A stretch of 64,000 nt of DNA. Source: Rotaria macrura (Eukaryota > Rotifera > Eurotatoria > Philodinida > Philodinidae). The DNA lies in NCBI GenBank assembly GCA_900239685.1, contig OENT01000030.1:62806-126805 (forward strand), written 5' to 3'. Within the stretch, counting starts at the first letter, position 1. Every line of letters begins with the position of its first letter. Under the pieces are notes generated by a model, which saw only the letters and a program-made list of their open reading frames with translations, was not told the DNA's origin and did not search any database. Of this stretch, positions 50,812 through 63,155 are shown one piece after another. Made by a program: the position numbers and the translations under genes.

Positions 50812-52030
50812 GTAAGTAGTCGAGTTTTTCATAGATTTAAACGAAAGATTTGAAATCCGTACGAATTTATCTATCAATTATAGATTTCATCACACGAAGA
50901 TGTAGAAGCTATCATGTTTCACAGTGATTATAATTCTATACGAATTCGTTCCTGTGAATATTTCGTAAAATCATGTAGACACCTAAGTTTATAGATTTCT
51001 TGTAAGAGAACTTCGACAATCGGTGTCCTCAAGCATGTACTTTCGAGTGAGCAGATTTTCAAAACAAATAGACGAGCAAAGAAGAATCAAGAATACTATG
51101 TCATGTTCTTAAATGATATTGGATAGCAAGAGGGATGAGTTTTCATCAGATACATTTCTTAAATGAAAAGAGTTGATATGAGAAGAAAAAATATTTTCAA
51201 ATGAATCGTACACAACAGGACCAAAACTTGTATAGATAATCTTTAGTTTTGGTCAAGTCAAAAGAAGAAATAACTGATCGATTTAAACAGCCGTACATTC
51301 CTGGTATTTGCATTGTTTGTTTAAAAAATGATTCTAACTTTCATTGAGCGGAAAGGTTAATTTCATTAATTGTTTTAGTCTTTATGTGTGCTTTCAAGCA
51401 GAAACAAAAGTTTCGTAGAATGAACAATTAGTTCAATTTTGTTCTAAAGGATTCAACCATAGTGTCTACAGTATCAGATTGATCGATAAATTATATATTA
51501 CAACAGTAGAGTATTTGTCGGTTATGCGGCATGAAAAGACGATCGCTCCGGAAGCGAATAGAAAAGAACTCATCGTCTGAGTTCATCTACGGTGCAACAT
51601 AGATAGTAAGCTGATTTCACTGAGATTGAAGATTAAGTTAAAGCCTTTTGACGGAAGAGAAGAAGAAAATAACTTGTTGTTTTTCAGATGTGATCATCAG
51701 CCAACATACAATTTAATCAAGCATCCAAAAGAAAAAAGGCTAATTATAATGACAATTTATTTTTAGCTTTCGATAACGAGTGTCCTCGCCTAAGACACTG
51801 ATTCAGTACACACAATGTGAACAACCAATAAACTTTTCTCAACGACATTTAATTTTTCGTAATAAATGTAAGTATTTTTTCAAGTTTTTTTTGTCGTACT
51901 TTGTGAATTAAGAAATATATCATATCTACTAAATGCTATCATTCTTATTCTTTTGAAAACTTTAAAACGTACTTATGCCGCATACAAATGTATTTCATAT
52001 TGGAAAGATTGATGAGTACAACTTTTTCGA
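50812..52030. other. No supported gene; possible continuation of the upstream candidate
   Basis: If the candidate at 50334-50811 is real, its next exon should lie here. I could not identify one with an AG acceptor in phase and protein-like sequence. Confidence 0.35.
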
Positions 52031-53231
52031 CTAATGAGAATATGCTAGTAGTAGCTTTTCAATTATAAAATGTTCTGGATCGTATATGTCTTTATCAGTT
52101 AAGTACTCATCACGACACATTCGCAATGCTTTGAGAAGCTAATAATAATAAAAAAGTGTATCGGAATTTCATCGATAATCTCATCTATTGATTGTCATTT
52201 TAAGTGAAAACTATATCTAAATAGAAAGTAGCTTTTGATTTTTCAATTGAATACTCTTTTCAAGATCAAGTGTAATGAAAACGCTAATGTTTTGGTTGTA
52301 TATCTTGTTGTCTTAAAGAAGATCACTCGACTATATATATATATATGTCGTGCTGAACTTAGTCTTATTGTCGAAGGGATAACTTTGTCAAGATAGATTA
52401 TCGGCGATGTTTTAAACAATATAGATACATACCGTTGAATGCACAACTCATTTATTGCCACATACTGCTGAATGATGACAGTGAGAGTTACATAACATAT
52501 TTGTTTGTTTGCGTTTGCATCGATTCATTTTATAACCCCTATTGCAATCGTATTTCAGCATTCCTTGACCACTGATAACACTTTGAAGTCGTGTAATTTC
52601 TGGTAATGATTTTGGAACGTCTTTCGTAAACAAGTTTGGTGAACCCTGAGTTTTTTGGATATTCGATTTTATGCACAGTATATATTTATCGAAGTTTTAA
52701 CTTTAATCACATCTAACTTTGTCGAAGTCATAACTCTGGCGACTAGACTAACTTTGGTACGATATATATATATATTGTTGGAAAAATTAGAATTCAACTA
52801 CAGATAAGTTCATACAATCGAAACAATTAAAAGGCGATAACAACGTTTTTTCCAAAAGGCGGGATGTATGCCTATTTTGAGAGGAAGACTTCCTGTATCC
52901 GGTGGCATATATATTATAAAATTTAGTTGGGCGCCGGTGATGGTGATATCGATGGTTGCGCCACATTCCATCCATTTGATTGCGTGATACAGCGAATGTG
53001 GAGAAATCGATCAATATCACCGGTGCTCAACAAAACTTAATAATATATATACATATATACTACTAGATGATAGAGCAATTCTTTTTGTATAACTCTACGC
53101 ATATCCCAGCATTTGTTTAAAAAATCGATGTGTGATTTATGATCGCTTTTAAATGGTAGAGCACTTGTTTTTAAACGTGGACTTGTGACCAGGTTCTTTC
53201 GATACACGTAAATAGAGTTCATACACTTCAA
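52031..53231 (-). CDS. Unidentified Cys/His-rich split-gene candidate
   Basis: I do not recognise this family. Three minus-strand exons can be joined in phase 0. About 53064-53231 includes SALPFKSDHKSH and NKCWDMRRVIQKELLYH, with a weak GTAGTA donor. 52466-52645 includes KDVPKSLPEITRLQSV and a basic Cys-rich run CNRGYKMNRCKRK...LCNSHCHHSA, with a strong GTATGT donor. 52031-52138 has an ATTATTAG acceptor, RMCRDEYLTDKDIYDPEHF, and ends at TAG. The Cys/His spacing looks like a small metal-binding or disulphide module. Alternatively the middle exon reads on to its own stop (AVCGNK), adding a fifth Cys. The first intron would contain a 58-bp-arm hairpin. The 5' end is unresolved. Confidence 0.4.
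52908..53048. repeat. Imperfect inverted repeat (hairpin)
   Basis: Arms about 52908-52965 and 52993-53048 share ATATTAT..AA.TT..GTTG.GC.CCGGTGAT...GATATCGAT-like sequence in inverse orientation, including GCGCCGGTGAT against GCACCGGTGAT and CCACATTC. The arms have diverged at perhaps a quarter of positions. It could be a small foldback element or part of a transcript hairpin. Confidence 0.5.
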
Positions 53232-55222
53232 TAGATATTATATCTTAATAGCATCAAGAACAATTTATTTTTCATTTGTGATAATGAATTGACTCACCAT
53301 TATCTTTTTAGATAATCACGAAATCCGATTTAGATATTAGTTTTTATTCTATTTTTCTATTATGACGAAGTACATCTATATTTATATCACTATGATTAAA
53401 TTGTTCTCTGTTTTTCAGTCCACACAATTTTACGTAAAGGACGTCATTGTCTGAATATATTACAACGTATATAAATATCCAGGCAGATAAATTAAAAAAA
53501 ACCTTTTTTATATCTATACGTTTTCCGATCATTTTCGGATGTCACTCATGGTTTCTCATCTGTAAATCAAAGACAGTCAGTAGAAGAAGACTTGAAAACG
53601 AGTCATTTTCTAAGAATTTAATTTTGTTCATCCATGCTCACTGATCTCCATGCAAAGAAAATGATTCATACTAGCCGTGTAAACACTAAAAAATGTTCAT
53701 AGATTCCTTGGTTTTTGTGTACAAACAATTAAAATAATAGAAATACAAAATTGTTATGTTGATATGCTCAAAACGTATAAGTTTTAATAAGTTTTACGCT
53801 CACTTTCCAGAATAAGCATGTGCTGACACTAAAATAATTGGATGCTTTGGATACTTAAATGGGTCTTCTTGAGTTTTTTCCACTTGGTTAGTTGCTAATA
53901 TACATATTAGTAAGTCGAGTTAAATTATTAATTCCTACATCGATGAATGTATGCGACTTGACTTAGGAAATTTTTGAAGCACTCATTCAACTTATATCTT
54001 ACCAAAACACACATGAATACAATGACTAAGCATGGCAACTATCAATATTCATAGTAAAATGGTATGTGAGAATATTGTTAATTGATGTAATCAGTCAAAT
54101 ATACGTCGGTGAAAATCAATTGTAATTTAATTGACAGTTTAACACCAGTAAATTTGTCGAATTTTAGTGATCTTCATATTAACTGAATCCCTTTTGACAA
54201 CGAGTACTCTGACCATTTCTGTTACTTTTTCAAGTATTAACTGTTATTGTTTCACTGAAGAATCATTTTAATGACTAATCTAAATACCATTGCATTCCTG
54301 GAACATTTCGATTGTCAACAAAATTGTATGACAGTTTCATGCACTTATGATTTTTCACTTGTTGACCATTTCGTTATATATAATTTGTATTTTGAAATAT
54401 TGTCATTTAACCATGTAATGTGACATACTAAAAGTCACTATGTCCCTATAAATCAATGGAAGTATTGTTGTATGGAAGAGTTATTATTAAGTACTTCGTT
54501 AAGTATGCTCATGTGTACACTTCGCAGTACTGTGTAGAACTGAATAAATGTGTTTTCGACATCGAACGAAATGTTTTTTTTTTAAGTAACTATAGTTTGT
54601 ATACAAATCTCTTTTCCATCAGTAGTCACTAGTACAGCTCGAATAGGAATGTTTATGAAGAGTCATTGAGTGTCAATCATTGATTTTTACAAGGTTTCAA
54701 GAAATATGATAAGTTCAGTCAACTTATTGTTTTACTAATACTTACTGAGCTTCAGAATGAACTGTGTGTAAGTTTCGTTTGTATGGATTTTGCCTTATGA
54801 AGATCTTTTTGTGGTTCATTCTTGATAAGCTCGAACACGTGTCTCAGTATTTTCTTTTCACATGCAACACCGATCATGGGTTCATGAGATGCTCTTGCTA
54901 ATCATTGCAATTTATGCCTCAAGCACTGTTACTAGTTAATACCATCATATTATTCTGTTCCTGTCTACCACTATATGGTAGCGTCATGTGTCATCTGACG
55001 TTCTACAGCGGCTGACTTAATCGTTTTTGTGTTTGCAGAAGTTGATGATATATCATTGAGACATCGAGAAGAACAATTGAGAACGATCCGTATTCAATAA
55101 GTATCCTTTTTTTCCTATTTCATTCATATCAGGGATTGATATTGAACAATTTGCACTGATTAAAAAACCACTACTTACAATAATAAAATGTTCATCACAT
55201 TTTTAGTGCAGACGATCAAGCG
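53232..55222. other. Intergenic, 5' region of the GPCR
   Basis: Open frames at 53344-53532 (minus) and 53447-53644 (plus) overlap each other and lack domains. CACATTTTTAG at about 55195-55206, just before the GPCR start, looks like a splice acceptor, so a non-coding 5' exon upstream is likely. Confidence 0.4.
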
Positions 55223-56155
55223 ATGGCTGATACACTGATAACAGTAGGAGTACTGTGGACTCGTATTACAGTTCCCATAATCATCGTTTTGGGTATATTG
55301 GGAAATGGCCTCAATATTGTCATTTTGACCAAACCTGCGTTCAAACGTCGTGCATGTTCTCAGTATTTTCTTGTTCTTGCAATTAATAATATTTTTTATT
55401 CGTCTGTTATACTCATTTATAATCTGTTGGCTGATGGATACAATATAAACCCGTCGAAAAGCTCCGCTTTTATGTGTAAATTGACCAGCTATCTACTGAA
55501 CCTGTGCCCGAATATTTCGGTGTACTTACTGGTATTTATCTCAGTCGATCGATTCTGTATCTGCTCATTCAGTGATCGACAACGGCAATTTAGTAATGTA
55601 CGTACCGCTCGAATTGTAATTATGGCTCTCATCATTGTATTGGCATTGATCTATATCGGTATTCTATTCTTATTTGATCTGCAGAAAGATGGTGGTATAG
55701 GGTGCGTGCCCAGAACCAATACAATACTCAAGCAAATATATTTCATTCTTGTAGTTGTTCTATTTGCTATCATAGCACCTTGTTTGATGGTAATTTTCGG
55801 CTTGTTAAGTATTTGTAATATAACTAAAGTGCATATCATACCGTTTCAAATCATGCGTCGTCGCATTGAGAGACAACTCATTCGAATGTGTCTATTTCAA
55901 ATAATTGTTCATCTTATTCTTACTTTACCCTTTTGTGCTGTCTTTCTTCTCTTAATCTTGCCCATACATTTTCAATCGACAATTATGTTCGGATTTCTTT
56001 TCGTCATCTTCAAACTTCCGTTCTACATGTCGTTTATTACACCTTTCTTTCTATATATTATTTCCGGTCGAATCTATCGAAATCAACTCATTCGATGGAT
56101 AAAAGTTTTATGTCATTTGCAATTGAATAATCGAGTTAATGTCATGATGAATTAG
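55223..56155 (+). CDS. Rhodopsin-like (class A) GPCR, intronless
   Basis: Seven-transmembrane receptor signalling through G proteins at the plasma membrane; the ligand is unknown. The 310-residue protein starts at the ATG in GCGATGGCTG. TM1 contains GILGNGLNIVIL (Asn28 as the 1.50 position). Cys85 before TM3 and Cys161 in extracellular loop 2 could form the usual disulphide. TM3 ends SVDRF (109-111), a variant of DRY. TM5 contains a Pro in FAIIAPCLMV. TM6 carries LPFC. TM7 has TPFFLY (273-278) in place of NPxxY, followed by a basic helix 8-like GRIYRNQLIRW. Short termini and single-exon coding are typical of lineage-expanded chemosensory or peptide-type receptors, though this does not fix the ligand class. 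Confidence 0.88.
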   Translation: MADTLITVGVLWTRITVPIIIVLGILGNGLNIVILTKPAFKRRACSQYFLVLAINNIFYSSVILIYNLLADGYNINPSKSSAFMCKLTSYLLNLCPNISVYLLVFISVDRFCICSFSDRQRQFSNVRTARIVIMALIIVLALIYIGILFLFDLQKDGGIGCVPRTNTILKQIYFILVVVLFAIIAPCLMVIFGLLSICNITKVHIIPFQIMRRRIERQLIRMCLFQIIVHLILTLPFCAVFLLLILPIHFQSTIMFGFLFVIFKLPFYMSFITPFFLYIISGRIYRNQLIRWIKVLCHLQLNNRVNVMMN

Positions 56156-59100
56156 AGATTTTCATTTCGTCAATTATATCTTGTTAATATGATCATAAAT
56201 AATATGGAATGCGAAAGCATAACGAAACATATCTAATTTGTGAATCATGACATTGACGATTGATTGTACGCATGTGCCTTGATGCTACAAGCTTGTTAAA
56301 TGTAAGCATTCGATGATGCGTACTTGAGATTATTCATTGTGCATGCGTTTTACAAACGGCCTAAGTTCCCTCGAAGTTGTTCTCTATTTCAAGCATGTTG
56401 TGTAACATATGTCTAGTGATTTATATTAAAATCTAGCTAATGTTTAATCGTATATATCTAATATCTCTTAAAAGAAATTGTTGATCTATATATAATTATA
56501 ATGTTCACGTTTCTTTTCTCATCACTCTATCTCATTTTCGATGAATGTGTCCACCGAACTCTATCTATATATGGAATAACTAGTACGAATGAGTATGTAT
56601 ATATATATTACTCAAGCCGATCTTATCTATTAATGTCTCTTTCTTTGAAATAAAAAATAAATCAATTTATTATATTTAAATTGAAACTATGAATGATGTA
56701 AGCCAAATGATGCAATAGCTATTATTTATGAGTAATACAGGTTAATTGGCTAAAAAAATCATGTTTCTTTTCTACGTAACAGATTCGATAATCTTTAACC
56801 CAAGTCCTTTCAAAGAACAGTTGACCTTAATGCTAACATACTTTGTAAATTTCAGTGACGCGTGAAATCGAAACACAAAGTGTTGGCGTCAATGACTTTA
56901 AGTTTTATCAATTATAGTCCTCATATTTCAATAGAAAAGAATCAATAACGAAATAATCGATGTTTGCAATATTGTTTTGAGAACTGTTTTTTATTTATTT
57001 CAAAGTATGAACTCTACAAGCATTCATTGTAAGTCATCTCATAGTTCTCGAAAAATTGAATAATTGTGCGAACTATATGATTGTAGATCAGTAGGTACTG
57101 CCGTAATATATATGGCAGTTGAAAAGAAAATCATCGATTTAAGAATTCCCAACATTTATAACCTGTAACAATTTGTGCTTCGGTTATCTTCTAGCTTTGC
57201 CATATTCTCTAATCAGACAAACTACACGTCATCTGCAGGGTTTTTGTGTTCAGTCAAAAATTCATTTTATGTAAGATTATTTTTAGCTATTGTATGATAA
57301 GATTGACTGTTTATATTTCTTTTTATCTTTACTCACTTTTTCTGTTACTCTTTTGCTACTTGAAATCATGCGTCGTATGCATATTTCCGTATCCAAAACT
57401 ATGTTCATTTTGGTTATTTTGATCTTGTACATATTTATACAGAGAGAAACACACACTGAGAAGATCCACGCAGAGCAATCGTTATTAGACTGAATATTAA
57501 AAACGAATCACAAGTTTCCACAGTTGATGAGTGTTGAGCAACTGATTTCGAACTACGTCAAACGGATCACAATATAGCAAAATAAATTGCAATGATTTGA
57601 TGATTTATCTTACTTGTTCTTTTTCTGATGCAATCTAAAGTCAATAAATGGTAATAGTGAACGTTTCCATGCATCTGGATGTGTATTTCCTTTAATGGTT
57701 TTTGAAAGCTTTTGAAATCGGTTAAACTTCATGAAGATTAGAAAAAGCCTTCATGCCGTCAAACAATAGATTCTAAAATTCTATGATTTTTGTAATCTTA
57801 TAATACGAGAATTTCTCTTTCGAGATCAGATGGAAAAATAAGTATAAATCAAGGTATGGACTTAAATCAGTTCACACTCAAAATTCGATGACATTATAAC
57901 AATGTGAATGTGTTCATACTGTTCGTACTGTAGTTGTACGAACTTGAGCAATTTTTTCTTAGAGTTAAAGAAGATTATCGTGTAGTACTATTTTAACCAA
58001 TTAAGACGACCAGAGGTTACATTTTCATTAAGCTATAATTATAGTTCTTTGTTTTCTTTATTATTTATATGAAAATTATTATCCATACTCAAAGTGCGTA
58101 CACGAACATATTTGAATGAAGTATTCAATTTATTACATTTGTGTTATCAGTAGTATTCGGGCATTCACCCAAAGGATATGTATGATTCCAATTCCAGAAG
58201 AAAGAAAGTGTGCCAGGAAGGAATAATTCATGTTATGTTGGTAAGCTAATTGAACTGCATTAACTGGTAACATCCGATAGAATACTGCAAGTTTGAAGTC
58301 ATTCATGAGAATCTTTTATTCAATCATAGTCTCGAACTCTGTGATGTCTACTACTTCTAATTCAAAAATTGACACACTTCAAGAATCTTTCTACGCATTA
58401 ACAAATATGGAGCGACACTATCTAATTCGAGCATCAACTATCATAAATCTCAAGATTAAAAAACCTTTATTAGTCGAACCCTGATATAATGTGATGTTAA
58501 TACAACTTTCAGAAGCAGAAAATTCTAGAAAACAGTGAGATGTAACCACAGGTAATCTAAAGTTCGGCTGAAACTGTAAATGTTAATGATTAAAAATCTA
58601 GAAGAGTAAAGATATCAACAGACTTTATAATGTTTTATTTTTGTTGAACGTATAAAAAGATAACAGTCTCAATGAAGTTAAATTGATTTATTAGAACAAA
58701 GAGTGGAAGAAAGATAAGTAACCATGATCATAAAACTGATTGATGTAAGTCGATGATGTACGAATTGATATTACTTTTATATAAATATCGACAAAAATCA
58801 ATAGACAAGTGGACCAGAGTGGCTTAATTGAGTAATAAGAAGTTTTCAAAATACATGCTACAACATTGCTCATGTATCAAAGATATGTTAATGAACATTA
58901 TTTTTTAAGCAGATATCTTTTCACAACAATAGCTTTCAACTTTTAAAATTTTCGATATCATTTCTTTCGACGTAAACAAGTTCCAATATTTTTATTTCCG
59001 CTAAAATTTAGACAATCGTAATGAAATACTATCAAAGGACTAAAATGGAATTCCACAAAAGTCTCAAATTGGTCTATTCCGAAAATATGCTAATGAAAGA

Positions 59101-60149
59101 GAAAGAAAACTAATTCGTGAAATTCAATTTTATGAAGACAAATACGGTATAATTGTGTTTCTTAATAATTAGCAATCATCAATTTAACTCATTCATAAAA
59201 GGAATATGTTGGACAAGTTCATAATATTTGCTAGAAATTCTTTTCCACTCTAATTATCAAATTGATTTAGCCTCAGTATAATTTGCTTATAATCATCAAA
59301 CTTTCAAGAAAAGTAAACTGGAATTTTTTTAGTAATTAACAATTCTTCTCATTTCAAGATTCATATGCGATTTGACTTTTGTCACATCATAATCAAAACT
59401 GAAAATTTTACGTCCATGTGAAAGACAACCTTCGAATCCTGTAATTGTCTTGTCATTCCAATTTTGTGTTCTCCAGTAAACTTGGGCAGGACATCCACTG
59501 AGGATCAGCTATGATTTGAAATGCATCATACATGGCGTTTCCTCAAATTGCCTCTTTTATAATGTCTTTATTACAATCCGTACCGTTCTCATAAAAAATG
59601 TTATAAAGAGCTACATCACATGAATAGTACATAGTGTAGTTTAGTTCAAAGTTAAGATGAATATATTATTGTTAGGTAGACTAGTTTCCACTATGATTTA
59701 GTATTCATTTAAAATCTTCTAGGATTGAATATAGTACGTGTTGCACAGGCTTTTTGATTTATATGTCGGTATTTGCAAGTTCTCACATATGACTTGTCAT
59801 ATATGGGTGACCACGGCAAGAGTCATTCTTTCTCTTTGAAAGCGTCAACACTGTTAGAAGTATATGTTGCAATATATATGTCGAATCAAACCGAGTATTA
59901 CGATTACTAAGTAGTCGGATTCATTCATAATTTCGATTTCCCCAAGTGCAACACATATGTAGAAAGAAATTTCTCAAACCCTAATTTGTCTCATCTATTG
60001 CCATGCGAGTATCGGTGTCATGATTTAACATCGCAATTGAAGTAGTCAACTTCGGTTCACTTTGAAAAAATAATTCAACATCGTACGTACCAAAAAAAAA
60101 TCAGATCTGTGAAACTAAATTGAACAGTATCTCAAGCGAATCAAAGTAC
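56156..60149. other. Intergenic, no gene recognised
   Basis: Two short coding-like stretches, 58293-58484 and about 59045-59150 (plus), lack usable splice acceptors or known domains. TA-rich runs occur near 56455-56610. Confidence 0.45.
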
Positions 60150-60765
60150 TTACTACATGAAAGAAACAAGACGCGAAAACATGGTATCGTAATCTATGGT
60201 GCTGCTACCCAAGCAAGCAGAGTTTTTCAAAAATGCGTCGAAACGCTCAGAAACGGACGGGAAAATCGAGAAACATTGGACGTGTTTGAATACCAATCGA
60301 GATTTCGCATTGGGATAAAAAATTGCTCGTCACTCGCCCCCTTTTCTTGTACGCTCAATCACGTTTTCAGCCAATAAAGGCTTGTAAATGTATAATAAAA
60401 AAATTGAGAAAAAGTGATGGTTTATTTTATAGTCGTTATCAATGATGGGATCATAACAAAAGTTCTTAAGTATCGAAAAGACGACCACTTTGTCTCAATG
60501 TTCTTAATATACATTTACAAGCTTTTTTGGTCTGAAAATGCGATTGAACGTACGAGGAAAGAGGAAGGGGGATAAGCATTTTTCACTCACAATCCGAAAC
60601 CTCGATAGGCATCCAAACTCGTCCGATGTTTCTCGATTTTCTGTCCTCTTTTGGGCGCTCTTAAACACCTTTTTTGAATAATTCTGTCTACTTGGATAGC
60701 AAAGACTGAAAAATCATGGTCGTTTTCCGGTACAACAGAATCATTCAATGCAATTTTGTGACGAA
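60150..60765. repeat. Diverged inverted repeat, about 250-bp arms
   Basis: The left arm (about 60150-60405) and right arm (about 60505-60765) align as inverted copies with many substitutions. Shared blocks include GAAAATCGAGAAACATYGGACG, CAATCRCRTTTTCAG and GCTTGTAAATGTATA. A spacer of about 100 bp separates them. Each arm also yields an open frame (60120-60377 plus; 60587-60796 minus). These correspond to each other, so they reflect the repeat rather than two genes, although an old coding origin is possible. Confidence 0.65.
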
Positions 60766-61749
60766 TCATGACGAAATCCGATGAAAATAGATGCATTCCT
60801 TGATGTCCTGTGACAGTTTAGAACGTTGCTGATAACAGTCGATATGATGACTTTCGCTGTAGATTTAAGCCGTTCAAATTTTTTAATATTTATAATCGAT
60901 GCCAACTTTTAAATAGATAAAAGAAAGTGAGTAACCAAGACTATAAAAATGAATTAGTAAAAGGTGTTTTGCTGATCAATCAATGATAAACGTACTGTAG
61001 ACAAGTAGAAGCATGGTATGCAGCAGTTCGATGCAAATAAAAACTTTGTTTCTATCGATAAAAACAGAACGGGACGAAAAATAAAACCATCGAGACGCAT
61101 AATGAAAGAAAAAGTATATGATGTCTATCCGGTGTTATAAAAATGTATACGAAATCATGCCATTGAAGAAAGAAGAAAAACACTTATCGGATTTCAGTTA
61201 GACAAATAAATACAGTGAAATTTATGAGGGAGGACGAAAGATTTTGCTCGTTAACAACGGCTAAAATTACACATAGTCGGACAGGATCACCATAATGATG
61301 TGTCACACTTAAAAGCTTTCCCTGTGGTAGATTTTTATAAATTCGAGAAAATAAATGTTCGTTTTTCTTATACAATAACGTCCAATTGGATCATTTTTGT
61401 AGTAAGGAAATCCCTACAAACATTTCCCGACGAAAAGTAAGCTTAGTCTATTTGAATAAGATAGATGAAGTTTAATGACGTGTATTCGTTTTCTCAAACA
61501 AACATCAGTTTCAAGCAGCTACTAAGCTTGATCGGAATCTTGTAGACAATTAGTGCTTGTGAACACTCAAAAACATTTCCGAAAGACGCTTGAATGTCAA
61601 AGAAGATTAAGAGACGTCATCACAAAACGAAGATGAATATCCACATCCATACCCTTTATATATCTTTCTAGCATTTAGAATTCACAATTATTCCAAGTAC
61701 ATTTATTCTGTATAATAACTATTTTATTATTATTTTAAATAAAACATGG
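60766..61749. other. Intergenic, no gene seen
   Basis: AT-rich sequence between the diverged inverted repeat and copy B of the duplicated block. Confidence 0.5.
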
Positions 61750-61835
61750 AAATCGGACAGGGAAATAGAATCATCAGCGTATGTGAAGAAAGAAAGAATA
61801 CATAAAAAAGGTCTATGCATCGAAGACAGTTACAT

Positions 61836-62805
61836 TTAGACGTTCGGTGCAAGTAAACGACGAATGAGTGGATCACTCTTACATCTAAAAAGAACAAAAT
61901 TCTTCATCAGTTCATTTCTAGAAATCCTTCCTGATGGACATACCCGGCTATGAATTCCGCCTTGCTCAATTTACGATCTCCACCGACATCAAACTTTTTA
62001 ATGATTTCCGTTGCACGTTTCTTAGGATCACGATCTCCTTTACGATCAGCTTCACCAGTCAGGTCATACTTAATAAAAGAAGCACTCATACATTCTAGAA
62101 AACGAACACAATAACAGACACAGAATTCTTACCATAGCTGAAATCATTTTCGCCAATTCTTTTTGATCGATTTGTCCATCATTGGTAATGTCACACCTGA
62201 ACAACAGCATGAAATATAACCTGAAGAATCACAGTACACTTACATATCAAAGGCGACTTCAAGTCGATCATCTAAACTGCCTTGACTCGTAGCAGCAATG
62301 GCCAGTAGAAATTCATCGAAATCAATAGTTCCATCGTGATTGGCATCGAACATGGAAAATGCAAAGCTAAAACCGAAGCAGACAGTCACAATCAGACAAA
62401 CTCGACATCGATCGACTTACTTGCAAAAAGCATCTGCCTTGCCGTGTGGATAAAATTTTTTGTATACTTCAACGAACTGTTTTTTGTTCAATTTGCCTGT
62501 TGGACAATCACGAAGAAAACCCTAGATACAAACAGTGAGTTACAATGAGAAAACCATGAATGTAATGAGTGAATTACGGCGTGCCACTCGCGAATTTCTA
62601 GAAAAAGAAAAGAAACAAGTGAGCTGACGCACATATCAATCATGACGTGTCGTACCTCTGTCAGTGTAGTTTGTATTGGCTTTTAGCATTGAAATTTCTG
62701 AAAACAAACGATGATGGTTATGAAAATGTCGACGAAAGAAAGTAGGAACTAACGTTTCGGTGTGAGTTCTGCCGACGGTCCTTTTTTTGCACCTTTGTTA
62801 CCCAT
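61836..62805 (-). CDS. Neuronal calcium sensor family protein, copy B
   Basis: Same eight-exon structure as copy A: start MGNKGAKKGPSAELTPK at 62803-62805, first exon 62754-62805, stop TAA at 61836-61838, 191 residues. Splice sites are preserved and no stop or frameshift is seen. Changes from copy A are few and mostly conservative: NTTYTD to NTNYTD, VYKRF to VYKKF, ADTFC to ADAFC, EFLIAI to EFLLAI, KELTKM to KELAKM, GETERK to GEADRK, INKLD to IKKFD, APSV to APNV. EF2 and EF3 are intact and EF4 carries the same non-canonical DVGGDRKLSKAEF loop. Both copies look functional, a recent duplication under purifying constraint. Confidence 0.85.
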
Positions 62806-63035
62806 ACTTGATGATTTTTTTGATTTGTACTATTGAGATAATGGAAAGAACACACAATCTGAAAGACAAAAGATTGTAACGAAGTGCAAGGATTCTTTGA
62901 TAATATAAGAAAAATTGCTTTTAGTACGATCAGCATGTTGAGTGCTGCTGTGACAATCCAAGTGTCGTTTCATATGCTGAGAAAAAAACGATTAGAATCG
63001 CCAGTCGAACAAATCGCATCACGTGCAATCACAAT

Positions 63036-63102
63036 TGAATTTTCTATGTTCAGACAGCTCCTGTCTGCAGAGAAATACTTCGCTGTGTGCGAATCTTAGA
63101 AA
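63036..63102 (-). promoter_or_regulatory. Conserved upstream segment of calcium-sensor copy B
   Basis: Counterpart of 43078-43144. It includes the same CAGACAG-CTC-CTGTCTG dyad at 63051-63067 and reads on through GAAATACTTCGCTGTGTGCG without a visible change. Confidence 0.4.
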
Positions 63103-63155
63103 TTAATAATGAAGAATTCGAATGGAAAGCATCTGATTAGAAACGGAAAAGGCAA

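Larger units (their letters stand above)
61750..63155. repeat. Segmental duplication, copy B
   Basis: Matches 41793-43195 in the same orientation at a spacing of about 19,958 bp. The offset changes by one base within intron 5 of the gene (AACCTGAAG here against AACTTAAG in copy A). Confidence 0.85.

Noticed and set aside
53095-53200. tRNA-like words (TGGTAGAGCA and GGTTC)
   Set aside because: No acceptor stem or cloverleaf can be formed with correct spacing, and the stretch reads as a possible exon on the minus strand.
58293-58484. 63-codon plus-strand frame
   Set aside because: No domain, no acceptor or donor with consistent phase.
59045-59150. Coding-like stretch with a basic RKYANERERKLIREI helix
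   Set aside because: A stop codon lies directly upstream in frame and no AG acceptor falls between the stop and the start of the protein-like sequence.
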